Part shown: positions 61,001-64,000 of the stretch, in pieces
How positions within the stretch are numbered: position 1 is the first letter of the stretch
Layout of the letters: each line of letters starts with the position of its first letter
NCBI GenBank assembly: GCA_033980235.1
Contig: CM067077.1
Location: forward strand, 8,588,602 to 8,652,601
Direction of reading: 5' to 3'
DNA: 64,000 nucleotides
From: Diadema setosum
Lineage: Eukaryota > Echinodermata > Echinoidea > Diadematoida > Diadematidae
Notes under the pieces: model-generated
Seen by the model: the letters and a program-made list of their open reading frames with translations, nothing else
Database searches by the model: none
What the model was told of the DNA's origin: nothing
Position numbers and translations under genes: made by a program

Positions 61001-63469
61001 ATAATTCTGCATATTATACTTGTTAAATACACTGGATTAAGTAGCTGCAATTCACTATGCGCTAGAATATCTGCAAAGAAGAATTTGTTTTGAAGCTGTT
61101 TTCCTGCAGTTTGTGATGTGATAATAATGTTAGAACTTGTGATTCAATGAGTTGGATTATTAAGTATTAAAGCACATGAAAATCAGCAGATTCAGTAATG
61201 TGTGGGATTTAACATAAGATTGGCATACTTCAATTCTTGATTACTGTAGATGTCTGTATGTGTGTGTGTGTTTAAAATGCATCCCTAAAAATTGCTGGGA
61301 GAAAGCGAGGATGATTTTCTTAATTCACTGTTATTTCATTTTTGAAATTGTGATAATTGCTGTCATGATGGATTATATATTTGGTAGTGTATTCTGTGAA
61401 AGGAATCACATTTTGTCTGTGTCTAATTAGAAAAAGAAAAAGAAGAAGATGCCGTAATACCAGTGTTAATATCTGGCTGTTAGATTGCTTAAGTTAGGCC
61501 TCTCCTTCCCTTTTGTATACAGAGCAATAATTCATTGATGTTTATTTTTCCAATCCTGCTTTTTCTCTCTTCTGCTTATATTACTTAAAACAAAGGTGAA
61601 GAAAGAAGAGAAGGTTCAAAGAATGAGAGACCTGAAAACCATAGAGCTATACAGGTGAGCTTCAATATTATGTGATTATGAGTGGGCTGTACTTCATTTT
61701 GTCAGACCATGAGTATGATAATGAAGAGGATTTCAGATGAAAATGATGCTAGAAAGGGTGATTGTGGTGGTGGTGGTGGTGGTGGTGGTGGTAGTGGTGG
61801 TGATGGTGATGATGTTGATGATGTAATCAATATATGTATAATCCATATGATCAATTGATAATTGATTTTAAGGACAAAATCTTCAATCGTGCATGTCCTG
61901 TGATCAAGCTAATAATTCAGATTGGCAATAAATAGTGAAAACCCAATATCTGTACCAGATATAAGCTTTTATTATGGACTATGAAAATACTAACTGAGCC
62001 TTCAATGTCTGGCACATCTCATAATTTATTCTGAGAAGAACAAAAAAAAAAAAAAAAAAGCAAAACAAAACAGAACAAACATGTTCTTACCTTTGCAGTG
62101 AAAGTTGCCAGAATGTGACAAATGGCTTGAGATGGTCAACTGCATTTTTGTATTCAATACATTTAGTTTCCCCACATTGCTACATTGCAAATGTTTGTCT
62201 TTTTGTTGATAAAAAGGCACAATTTGCACTTTCAACTCTTCTAATATTGCATTGTTGAATTCAAAGTCAATTACTATCATTATTGCAGTTATAACAGTAC
62301 ATATAAATATGATGAACTATATTCTCATAGTGATTATTGTCAATGTAATTGTTACATATCCATGTGTCCTTCCTACACAGAGAGAGATCCAAAAAGGAGG
62401 GAATTCTCAACATGCTGCAGTCAGTTATTACTACAGAACACACCATCAATCCATCCTTTGGAAGGGCCGAGTTCTTTGAGTTCGTTCTCAAGAATCCATA
62501 CAATGCCTCACACACCATCTCAATCCAGTGGGAACACTCAGATCTGAGGTAAGATGGTATTTTTACCCTCAGTCTTCTCATCTGGTAGTGTGAGTGATTT
62601 TATTTGAATGATTGTTTCATTTTGTTAGTTTTGTTGTTGTTCTTTTTTCTTTTGCGGGGGGGGGAGGGAGGGGGGTTAGTTCAATATTCTACACTTGTTA
62701 AAAATCAAGATGAAATTGGCTTTGTCATGTACTGACCAATATGTGTCAACATTTGGGCAGTATCCACATGTAGCTTTATATGTGACCCATACTGTACATA
62801 CAGAATGTGGATGTGCCATGTACATGTATCCACTGACTTCTTGAGAATTGCCAAGTCATAGATGTAGTGAGTTAATCACAGAATCTGATTTTTTTTTTTT
62901 TTATTCTTAATCAGGCAGTTTATAAAATGTTGACGTTGAATGTGTACTTTTCGAATTTATATTTTGATGACAGTTTGTGAAAGTGTATTTTGATCATTAT
63001 GGCTGTGATACAATGTATCTGTGTTATGAATGTTTTATATATTATTTATGTGTATACCTTTGTAGTTTCCCATGGGGGTGACTATGATGACCATTGAGTT
63101 TATGCATTGTTGGATAAAGTTATATCGCTTTTCCACTTCATAGTACATAAACCTTAATGTGCCTGGGACTTTTGACAGTGTGTACAATGCTATGGGTTTT
63201 ACTGTGCCAATCAGCACTCAAGGGGTTAATTATTTATTTCATGTAGCGTGATCACTGACACCAAAGAGTGGAGACACTTCAAGGCTGTCTTTGAGACATT
63301 CAACACACCCATTGAGGAGGGTCTGTTTGATGGTAGTCAGAGGCAGGATGGAGGAGCACCCTCCAAGGGGGAGGTGCCGGGGTTGAAGGTCTTCCTGAGA
63401 CCCAAGGAGGAGGTCAACATCCCATTCAAGTTTCAGAGCTTCAAGGCAGACCACACAGTGACGTCCAAT
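24426..63469 (+). CDS. NPHP4: Nephrocystin-4 gene, 23 coding exons, 3' part beyond the window
   Basis: NPHP4 is a scaffold of the ciliary transition zone. It works with NPHP1 and RPGRIP1L, and human loss of function causes nephronophthisis. I joined 23 blocks, each with GT donor and AG acceptor; every phase is compatible and the total is 3798 nt, or 1266 codons. The order matches vertebrate NPHP4 throughout: KRFFGRT near residue 180, VYFHTSL near 207, YHGSPRALL near 272, HLLPENIL near 311, [11 protein letters not shown] near 400, PFTPVHAP near 738, FFTFQFYR near 835, [11 protein letters not shown] near 920, [11 protein letters not shown] near 990, [20 protein letters not shown] near 1150, and [10 protein letters not shown] near 1250. 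Human NPHP4 is about 1426 aa, and the C-terminal MSP/Ig-like part should lie to the right. Identification rests on remembered family sequence, not a search. The first exon and small alternative exons are the least certain parts. Confidence 0.95.
25685..25885 (-). repeat. tRNA-derived SINE-like repeat
   Basis: On the minus strand the internal Pol III promoter is visible: A box TGGTTCAGTGG (complement of 25864-25874) and B box GGTTCAAGTCC (complement of 25818-25828), 36 bp apart. The region cannot fold as an intact tRNA (acceptor and T stems do not pair well), so it is a SINE head or tRNA pseudogene. The tail toward lower coordinates is of uncertain length. The plus-strand 135-aa frame across it is not a gene. 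Confidence 0.5.
26179..26325 (+). CDS. NPHP4: NPHP4 exon 2 (residues 157-205)
   Basis: The acceptor is TTTTCCAG and the donor is GTAGGT; the exon is 49 whole codons, phase 0 to 0. It encodes [17 protein letters not shown], closely matching the human LRVSFFDVTYRHFFGRT block of the N-terminal C2-like region. It ends RLQYNV, which continues directly into exon 3 as the family pattern requires. Confidence 0.93.
28386..28575. repeat. Dispersed repeat with GCAGACCTCCCAACC end, copy 1
   Basis: It shares GAATTTTGACCATTCC, TCTTGTTTCAA.AGGA and GAACTGCTCTTTCTT with copies at 43545-43720 and 59270-59400. The left end GCAGACCTCCCAACC and the right end AACGGTTGGAAAACC are imperfectly inverted. Confidence 0.55.
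28890..29290 (+). repeat. ~200-bp tandem duplication
   Basis: ATGAGATTTGGTGGTCATA, GTGGACAAAG and AAAATCATCTTGCATCCCAT occur in the first unit (about 28897) and again in the second (about 29096), with moderate divergence. NPHP4 intron 2. Confidence 0.6.
29713..30277 (+). mobile_element. 0.57-kb TTAA foldback MITE, second family
   Basis: TTAAAGGGAAGGTAAACCC at the left pairs with GGGGTTTATCTTCCCTTTAA at the right. The arms stay complementary inward through CATCCAGCGGTTCCAACACC and ACTTTTGCATCGATTGTC. It lies in NPHP4 intron 2. A diverged relative ends at about 22371. Confidence 0.75.
30821..30956 (+). CDS. NPHP4: NPHP4 exon 3 (residues 206-251)
   Basis: The acceptor is CAATTGACAG and the donor is GTAATT. 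The exon is 136 nt, phase 0 to 1. It encodes [20 protein letters not shown] and then [11 protein letters not shown], matching human PLYFHTSL...VAVVEVV and CGFGILRIF. The reading frame is overlapped by a longer open frame in another phase that is not coding. It is followed by a 10-kb intron that contains the antisense GPCR gene. Confidence 0.94.
31021..31205. repeat. CTA/AAT trinucleotide microsatellite
   Basis: (ACT)n at 31022-31080 passes into (AAT)n at 31080-31200, just downstream of NPHP4 exon 3. The poly-Leu/Thr/Asn frames here are artefacts. Confidence 0.9.
31960..32054. mobile_element. Short TTAACCC palindromic MITE, copy b
   Basis: This is the reverse orientation: CTTGAGGACGAGTCCTGAGT, then GGGAAATGCATG and CCTCAACAGGTTAA. 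The central palindrome is altered (CTGAGTATACCGG). Confidence 0.55.
32079..32170. mobile_element. 92-bp TTAACCTTTTGTG mini-MITE
   Basis: TTAACCTTTTGTGTGC at the left pairs with GGCACAAAAAGGGTTAA at the right; it is immediately next to short MITE copy b. Confidence 0.45.
33627..33723. mobile_element. Short TTAACCC palindromic MITE, copy c
   Basis: It is bounded by TTAA on both sides, with CCCGAGTATACTCGGG perfect at 33648-33663 and the shared GGGAAATGCATGTTATAGC. Confidence 0.62.
35883..36112. mobile_element. TACTGTAAAA-type MITE, copy 3 (decayed)
   Basis: It runs from CTGTAAAAGTGGACATTTTC to GCTTTTACAGTAC. The CGCG words have mostly been lost, so this looks older. NPHP4 intron 3. Confidence 0.5.
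36438..36903. mobile_element. Pogo/Tigger-like MITE, 466 bp
   Basis: Its terminal inverted repeats are CAGTTCGACCGCGATTATCC and the complement of GGATAATCGAGGTCGAACTG, flanked by TA on both sides. CAG ends, TA targets and TATCCGG-rich ends are typical of pogo/Tigger non-autonomous elements. NPHP4 intron 3. Confidence 0.7.
37852..38856 (-). CDS. Class A (rhodopsin-like) orphan G protein-coupled receptor, intronless, nested in NPHP4 intron 3
   Basis: This is a 334-aa open frame with seven hydrophobic segments (about 20-44, 56-76, 86-110, 132-154, 173-203, 252-272, 276-298). It has the rhodopsin-family signatures GN in TM1 (N37), LACAD in TM2 (D65), Cys89 at TM3 and Cys169 in ECL2 for the usual disulphide, Trp142 in TM4, CFLP in TM6 (263-266) and NPIIY in TM7 (293-297). 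It ends with a helix-8-like [10 protein letters not shown] and Cys314, which could be palmitoylated. The DRY position reads VRW (113-115), so the Asp/Glu of the ionic lock is absent. The N-terminus is only ~19 residues and lacks a signal peptide. The ligand cannot be told; single-exon GPCRs of this sort are numerous in echinoderms and amphioxus. The gene is intact and antisense to NPHP4. Confidence 0.93.
   Translation of the reverse strand: MEASTQENQAHGGFLHQNWVVVATSLICIAVVGLVGNVLVILSVFLSRKLQTITNILVVNLACADCLACLGFLLEGAELEGAHLPTMLCFVVAGVSIVSLVCSVLTLVSISFVRWYTITRSIRGHRGCHTPCRVVLLALLSWVLPVTYLAVVLLLGFAQLGYNSFYGLCILSSPSLIITALNISIIIFLLLSLLIFYGLILKFVLHHNKRFQARYSVDMVATISGKREPCAARVHFKRNTLLKRKELEITKNLFIVVCIFIVCFLPSLIILVPALHKLSIYAVLFLSANSVMNPIIYSFKHPHFKEVFQRILFCQLKDMPMQHPSLNFSVRNQP
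40745..40832. mobile_element. Short TTAACCC palindromic MITE, copy d (left end decayed)
   Basis: CCTTTCCCATAGACACCTGG, GAGTATACTCGGGAC and TCTTCAATGGGTTAA match the other copies. The left terminus is not clear. Confidence 0.5.
41052..41159 (+). CDS. NPHP4: NPHP4 exon 4 (residues 251-287)
   Basis: The acceptor is TTTCCTCCCAG and the donor is GTACAA; phase 1 to 1, 108 nt. It encodes [20 protein letters not shown], matching human LRLYHGTPRALLHPL, which is one of the most conserved N-terminal blocks. Confidence 0.94.
41838..41993 (+). CDS. NPHP4: NPHP4 exon 5 (residues 287-339)
   Basis: The acceptor is TTTTCCCCATCAG and the donor is GTTGGA; phase 1 to 1, 156 nt. It encodes [19 protein letters not shown], matching human FHLLPENLLVSGLQQIPGL. 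The following intron contains a degenerate tandem repeat at 42212-42545. Confidence 0.93.
42212..42545 (+). repeat. Degenerate tandem repeat, ~75-85-bp units
   Basis: GATGCATTTGGAT recurs at about 42330, 42416 (GTATTTGG variant) and 42488. Each is followed by GATAT..C...TCTGTGATATT and CACCAGTCAAT. This makes the long open frame 42316-42639, which is not a gene. NPHP4 intron 5. Confidence 0.6.
42991..43130 (+). CDS. NPHP4: NPHP4 exon 6 (residues 339-385)
   Basis: The acceptor is ATCCCTGTAG and the donor is GTGAGT; phase 1 to 0, 140 nt. It encodes DSLRKPKP and then [16 protein letters not shown], matching human DALRKPRL and LYPSLEKFEEELLEL. Confidence 0.94.
43148..43227. mobile_element. 80-bp TTAACCCGTTCCATAC mini-MITE
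   Basis: TTAACCCGTTCCATAC at the left is complemented by GTATGGAACAGGTTAA at the right (one mismatch). It lies 17 bp after NPHP4 exon 6. Confidence 0.55.
43545..43720. repeat. Dispersed repeat, copy 2
   Basis: It contains TGAATTTTGACCACTCCC, CCATAGGAGTTTCATATTT and GGAAACTGTTCTTTCTTTC; same family as 28386-28575. Confidence 0.55.
43923..44104 (+). CDS. NPHP4: NPHP4 exon 7 (residues 386-446)
   Basis: The acceptor is CCACTCTACAG and the donor is GTTAGT; phase 0 to 2, 182 nt. It encodes [20 protein letters not shown], matching human LERRLRVGVHNGLGFVQRP, followed by an Arg/Ser/Gly-rich basic stretch ([14 protein letters not shown]) at the position of the human Ser-rich linker. Confidence 0.94.
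44894..45035 (+). CDS. NPHP4: NPHP4 exon 8 (residues 446-493)
   Basis: The acceptor is TTGATTTCCAG and the donor is GTACTG; phase 2 to 0, 142 nt. It encodes [20 protein letters not shown], matching human [20 protein letters not shown]. The next intron carries the third copy of the 0.4-kb TTAA foldback at 45371-45730. Confidence 0.93.
45371..45730 (+). mobile_element. 0.4-kb TTAA foldback MITE, copy 3 (internal deletion)
   Basis: This is the same family in NPHP4 intron 8. About 40 bp of the left arm, including the GAAATGGCTGAGATATCC segment, are missing after 45500, and the right TTAA reads TTGA. Confidence 0.72.
46569..46790 (+). CDS. NPHP4: NPHP4 exon 9 (residues 494-567)
   Basis: The acceptor is CATGACATTGCAG and the donor is GTCTGT; 74 whole codons, phase 0 to 0. 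It encodes [31 protein letters not shown] and KIKFIFKHK, matching human HMVRWAVWNPLL, LPLQGGIQPNPSHCLVYK and LRFQFSL. It is GC-richer than the adjoining introns, as are most exons here. Confidence 0.94.
46962..47110 (+). repeat. Dispersed 'AAAGGCTCAAGTG' repeat, copy 1
   Basis: GAGCCAAAAGCCCATGTGAA, then CAATCATTCATCATCC. Related blocks lie at 49835-50060 and 50960-51160. Confidence 0.45.
47239..48010. mobile_element. TTAACCC-type 0.78-kb element with G/C-run palindromes, copy 1
   Basis: It starts TTAACCCTATTCTAACTGGG and carries the palindrome GGGGTCAAATTGACCCC near each end (about 47268 and 47956). The interior matches copy 2 at 55558 closely over ~700 bp. The right terminus is degraded. 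TTAA plus CCC termini recall piggyBac-type elements. NPHP4 intron 9. Confidence 0.68.
48234..49295. mobile_element. 1.06-kb TIR element containing the THAP fragment
   Basis: The ends are a perfect 15-bp inverted repeat, ATAGGCGGGGGCGGA at 48234-48248 and its complement at 49281-49295. A flanking TA on both sides (TA|GGCGG...CCGCC|TA) could be a 2-bp target duplication, but no longer duplication is visible. The interior is more GC/CpG-rich than the surrounding intron. The only coding hint is the THAP fragment, so the element is non-autonomous today. Confidence 0.55.
48499..48744 (+). pseudogene. THAP-type zinc-finger fragment, probably from a DNA transposon
   Basis: This is an 81-codon frame beginning [14 protein letters not shown]. 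It fits the THAP C2CH finger: Cys5, Cys10, FFELPK (Pro27), RNRWLAAI (Trp39), [13 protein letters not shown] (Cys62). The zinc-binding His expected three residues after Cys62 is absent (CSEF instead of CSxHF), the AVPTIF-like ending is missing, and a stop follows soon after. It lies inside a 1.06-kb unit bounded by inverted GC-rich repeats and within NPHP4 intron 9. It may be a decayed transposase N-terminus (P- or Kolobok-type transposases carry THAP) or a first exon whose partner is lost. Confidence 0.6.
50126..50323 (-). repeat. Telomere-like repeat element, copy 2
   Basis: The ends are imperfect inverted repeats: CATTTGCTCCTGCGACA at the left and TGTCACTGGAGCAAAAGTC-like at the right. Between them are GGGATAGGGTTAGGG and GATTAGGGTAAGGGTTA. 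Confidence 0.6.
51179..51199 (+). repeat. Long G run
   Basis: About twenty uninterrupted G residues. Similar G/C homopolymers lie at 52674-52692, 52940-52960, 46873-46890, 40920-40934, 15081-15092, 10553-10566 and 5973-5987. Confidence 0.85.
51770..51847 (+). CDS. NPHP4: NPHP4 exon 10 (residues 568-593)
   Basis: The acceptor is CATTACTGCAG and the donor is GTAAGT; 26 codons, phase 0 to 0. The peptide is Ser/Pro-rich ([20 protein letters not shown]). It sits where human NPHP4 has its poorly conserved proline-rich linker, so support comes from splice sites, phase and composition rather than alignment. Confidence 0.8.
52316..52467 (+). CDS. NPHP4: NPHP4 exon 11 (residues 594-644)
   Basis: The acceptor is CTCTCTGCAG and the donor is GTATGC; phase 0 to 2, 152 nt. 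It continues the Pro/Ser/Gln-rich linker and ends [12 protein letters not shown], with PxxP motifs that could bind SH3 domains. That binding is an inference. Confidence 0.82.
53159..53245. mobile_element. Short TTAACCC palindromic MITE, copy e
   Basis: CACTCGGGCAGGTGTGTATG, GGGAAATGCGTATTATAGC and CCCTCAATGGGTTAA are shared with copies a and c. It lies just before NPHP4 exon 12; the left half of the central palindrome is gone. Confidence 0.55.
53335..53581 (+). CDS. NPHP4: NPHP4 exon 12 (residues 644-726), Pro/Gln/Gly/Met-rich
   Basis: The acceptor is TCTTCACCCAG and the donor is GTGAGA; phase 2 to 0, 247 nt. It encodes a low-complexity segment with repeated QQYM/QQYL and [12 protein letters not shown] motifs. 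Frame choice is set by the phase from exon 11 and confirmed by exon 13. Human NPHP4 has a Pro/Ser linker here without this composition. Confidence 0.83.
53732..53830 (+). repeat. Short minisatellite TTTTGATAGAAATGGC
   Basis: Three units of about 33 bp contain TTTTGATAGAAATGGC or a close variant followed by ATGAT, between exons 12 and 13. Confidence 0.55.
53924..54012 (+). CDS. NPHP4: NPHP4 exon 13 (residues 727-756)
   Basis: The acceptor is CCCTCCCCAG and the donor is GTAAGG; phase 0 to 2, 89 nt. It encodes [15 protein letters not shown], matching human ELPFTPLHAPIVVG almost exactly, which re-anchors the alignment after the linker. Confidence 0.94.
54474..54662 (+). CDS. NPHP4: NPHP4 exon 14 (residues 756-819)
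   Basis: The acceptor is CTTTCTCACTCAG and the donor is GTGCGC; phase 2 to 2, 189 nt. It encodes [20 protein letters not shown] and [15 protein letters not shown], matching human [21 protein letters not shown] and LQSNEMVLQFLAFSR. Confidence 0.94.
54694..54985 (+). repeat. Degenerate minisatellite in NPHP4 intron 14
   Basis: Six or so units of about 40 bp share AAACAGTGTGGTT, GTCAA and AAGAGTGATTTTATAA. Confidence 0.6.
55372..55464 (+). CDS. NPHP4: NPHP4 exon 15 (residues 819-850)
   Basis: The acceptor is CACCCCTCCAG and the donor is GTACAA; phase 2 to 2, 93 nt. It encodes [20 protein letters not shown], matching human [20 protein letters not shown], a strongly conserved beta-strand pair. 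Confidence 0.95.
55558..56337. mobile_element. TTAACCC-type 0.78-kb element with G/C-run palindromes, copy 2
   Basis: It is complete at both ends: TTAACCCTATTCTGACTG at the left and CAGTTAGAATAGGGTTAA at the right, 780 bp. The two G/C-run palindromes lie at about 55579 and 56273. No transposase frame. NPHP4 intron 15. Confidence 0.75.
56716..56833 (+). CDS. NPHP4: NPHP4 exon 16 (residues 850-889)
   Basis: The acceptor is TTTTGTTGCAG and the donor is GTAAGA; phase 2 to 0, 118 nt. It encodes a charged segment, [20 protein letters not shown], corresponding to the human ILVPVSRDGTFDAGSPGF segment. Its downstream intron contains a 1-kb inverted repeat. Confidence 0.88.
57092..58093. repeat. 1-kb inverted repeat (giant foldback) in NPHP4 intron 16
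   Basis: The first 23 bp, TTTAAAGATAATAAAAAG onward, are exactly complemented at the right end. Pairing continues inward through CTTGTCTTAGTTTGTGTTTC, GCCCCAAAGTGCTCTCATG, and GGACC..GGAGAGCTACATAC to a centre near 57592. The two ~480-bp arms are highly but not perfectly complementary. The small frames here are mirror images and not genes. It may be a foldback transposon. Confidence 0.8.
58325..58468 (+). CDS. NPHP4: NPHP4 exon 17 (residues 890-937)
   Basis: The acceptor is CTCGCTCCCCAG and the donor is GTAGGC; 48 codons, phase 0 to 0. It encodes [17 protein letters not shown] and [17 protein letters not shown], matching human RYMVGPGFLKPGERRCF and [17 protein letters not shown]; this is a C2-like domain strand region. 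Confidence 0.96.
59018..59119 (+). CDS. NPHP4: NPHP4 exon 18 (residues 938-971)
   Basis: The acceptor is TTAATGTTACAG and the donor is GTGGGT; 34 codons, phase 0 to 0. It encodes [19 protein letters not shown] and EDYVLTGDL, matching human HLLRQGRPAVQASHELEVV and DNMVVSGDM. Confidence 0.94.
59270..59400. repeat. Dispersed repeat, copy 3
   Basis: It contains TGAATTTTGACCATTCCC and GGAAACTGCTCTTTCTTCC, ending GGTTGGGAGGCCTGCA, the inverted partner of the left end of copy 1. Shorter by an internal deletion. Confidence 0.55.
59638..59845 (+). CDS. NPHP4: NPHP4 exon 19 (residues 972-1041)
   Basis: The acceptor is CTGCCTCACGCAG and the donor is GTCAGT; phase 0 to 1, 208 nt. It encodes [29 protein letters not shown] and FLGGSL, matching human GRLHLTLANVGHPCEQKV, STLPPSRSRVI and FSGGSL. 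A telomere-like repeat element begins about 14 bp after the donor. Confidence 0.95.
59859..60055 (+). repeat. Telomere-like repeat element, copy 3
   Basis: GTTCCGTGACATTTGCTCC begins it. AACCCTCACC, CAACCCTAACCCTAATGC and GAGAAAATGAGACTAAAGC follow, the reverse complement of copies 1 and 2. It starts just after the exon 19 donor. Confidence 0.6.
60467..60559. mobile_element. Short TTAACCC palindromic MITE, copy f
   Basis: It runs from TTTACCCATTGAGGACTG to CGTCCTCAGCGGGTTAA, with GCATTTCCCATAGACAC between and a decayed central palindrome. NPHP4 intron 19. Confidence 0.6.
60693..60919 (+). CDS. NPHP4: NPHP4 exon 20 (residues 1041-1116)
   Basis: The acceptor is TTTGATGTCAG and the donor is GTGAGT; phase 1 to 0, 227 nt. 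It is a highly charged, helical segment ([36 protein letters not shown]) that parallels human KLADVDSELAAMLL and RRRKLERMRSVRLQE. It has strikingly high GC compared with its introns. Confidence 0.94.
61596..61654 (+). CDS. NPHP4: NPHP4 exon 21 (residues 1117-1136)
   Basis: This is a short 59-nt exon, phase 0 to 2, with donor GTGAGC and a purine-rich AAAACAAAG acceptor preceded by a pyrimidine-rich tract at 61555-61577. The peptide [15 protein letters not shown] matches human VRTQHLRDLQVIAAYR. The weak acceptor suggests the exon could be skipped in some transcripts, but skipping would break the frame. Confidence 0.88.
61763..61826. repeat. GGT then GAT trinucleotide repeat
   Basis: (GGT)n at about 61764-61803, continuing as GATGGTGATGATG, in NPHP4 intron 21. 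Confidence 0.9.
62381..62548 (+). CDS. NPHP4: NPHP4 exon 22 (residues 1136-1192)
   Basis: The acceptor is CCTTCCTACACAG and the donor is GTAAGA; phase 2 to 2, 168 nt. It encodes [14 protein letters not shown] and [20 protein letters not shown] followed by [12 protein letters not shown], matching human RERTKAESIASLL and [32 protein letters not shown]. This begins the Ig/MSP-like C-terminal part. Confidence 0.96.
63247..63469 (+). CDS. NPHP4: NPHP4 exon 23 (residues 1192-1266), last exon in the window
   Basis: The acceptor is TTTCATGTAG and the donor is GTGAGT; phase 2 to 0, 223 nt. It encodes [28 protein letters not shown] and [20 protein letters not shown], matching human SVIVDSQEWRDFKGAAGLH, HTPVEEDMF and LYLRPHETAHVPFKFQSF. 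The next exon is not reached; the remaining 0.5 kb is intron. Confidence 0.95.
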
Positions 63470-63507
63470 GTGAGTTGCCATGGTTACTCAGCTGAAAAGT
63501 ACTTATG

Positions 63508-63690
63508 GTGCTGTTGATGATGACGATGGTGCCAATGATGGTGATGATGATGATGATGATATTGATACTGCTGCTGCTGCTGCTGCTGATGATGCTGCTG
63601 ATGATGATGATGGTGATGATGATGATGGTGATGATGCTAATGAAGATAATGATGATAAAGTTGACAATGATATCGATGGTGATAACAGAA
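63508..63690. repeat. GAT/GCT trinucleotide repeat
   Basis: (GAT)n with (GCT)n at 63569-63600, right after NPHP4 exon 23. Acidic, Leu/Met and Ser frames in several phases are artefacts. Confidence 0.9.
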
Positions 63691-63791
63691 GAATATGTCT
63701 ATATTCATTACAGCAGCTCCTGCTTCGTGATGACGATGGTGGTAATTTTGAAGATATGAAGAAGAAGATTGAATGAAATAGATGAATGTAG

Positions 63792-63994
63792 GGTTCCATG
63801 ACATTTGCTCCTGTGACAATTGCTCCCATGAAATATCTGCACGCTAAGCCAAACAGAAATTCTACCCACAAATATAACCCTAACCCTAATCCTTATCCTT
63901 ATCCTCACGTGACACTATACCTAAAACCCTATCACAACCCTAACCCTAAGTTCATGAAGAAAATAAGACTGGAGCTATTGTCACAGGTGCATAC
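63792..63994 (+). repeat. Telomere-like repeat element, copy 4
   Basis: GTTCCATGACATTTGCTCC at the left, then AACCCTAACCCTAATCC and CAACCCTAACCCTAAG, closing with GGAGCTATTGTCACAGGTG, the inverted partner of the left end. Confidence 0.62.
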
Positions 63995-64000
63995 AATGTG

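Noticed and set aside
63480..63871. Acidic, Met/Leu-rich and Ser-rich open frames on both strands
   Set aside because: All derive from one GAT/GCT trinucleotide repeat in an intron.

Overview
This is an AT-rich, intron-rich animal genomic window. It contains no bacterial gene layout: coding capacity is confined to short blocks flanked by GT/AG splice sites, separated by introns packed with simple repeats and small DNA transposons. The recognisable proteins are a ciliary nephrocystin-4 and a rhodopsin-type GPCR. The abundance of foldback elements, and of cassettes that begin 'ATGCCTCCGCCACGAAGTGG' and carry GTCC repeats, suggests a marine invertebrate deuterostome. An echinoderm such as a sea urchin is my best guess, but the sequence alone does not prove it.

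Layout. Positions 1-24425 hold no convincing gene. They contain a dense series of mobile elements: foldback MITEs, two nearly identical 1.3-kb Helentron-like (HINE/pearl-type) elements with AGGTCA arrays, a related element carrying about eight RFX X-box-like palindromes, and a 2.8-kb TIR transposon nested inside one of the HINEs. From 24426 to the right edge runs one plus-strand gene, nephrocystin-4 (NPHP4). I assembled 23 coding exons. All intron phases agree and together they give 1266 in-frame codons; the last third of the protein lies beyond the window.

The 10-kb third intron of NPHP4 contains an intact, single-exon, antisense class A GPCR (334 aa). The ninth intron holds a 1.06-kb TIR-bounded element with a damaged THAP-domain ORF. 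Other introns hold a ~1-kb near-perfect inverted repeat, two copies of a TTAA-bounded element with G-run/C-run palindromes, a pogo-like MITE, a tRNA-derived SINE, telomere-like repeat elements and several minisatellites.

How the parts relate. NPHP4 belongs to the NPHP1-4-8 module of the ciliary transition zone. The GPCR shares its locus but has no evident functional link. The most interesting regulatory possibility is that transposons have placed perfect RFX X-boxes 12-13 kb and 1.9 kb upstream of a ciliary gene, since RFX factors are the standard regulators of ciliary genes. The most interesting structural discovery is the nested transposon with subterminal GTAACTGACGTTAC repeats. It inserted, with a 6-bp duplication, exactly into the loop of a Helentron 3' hairpin.
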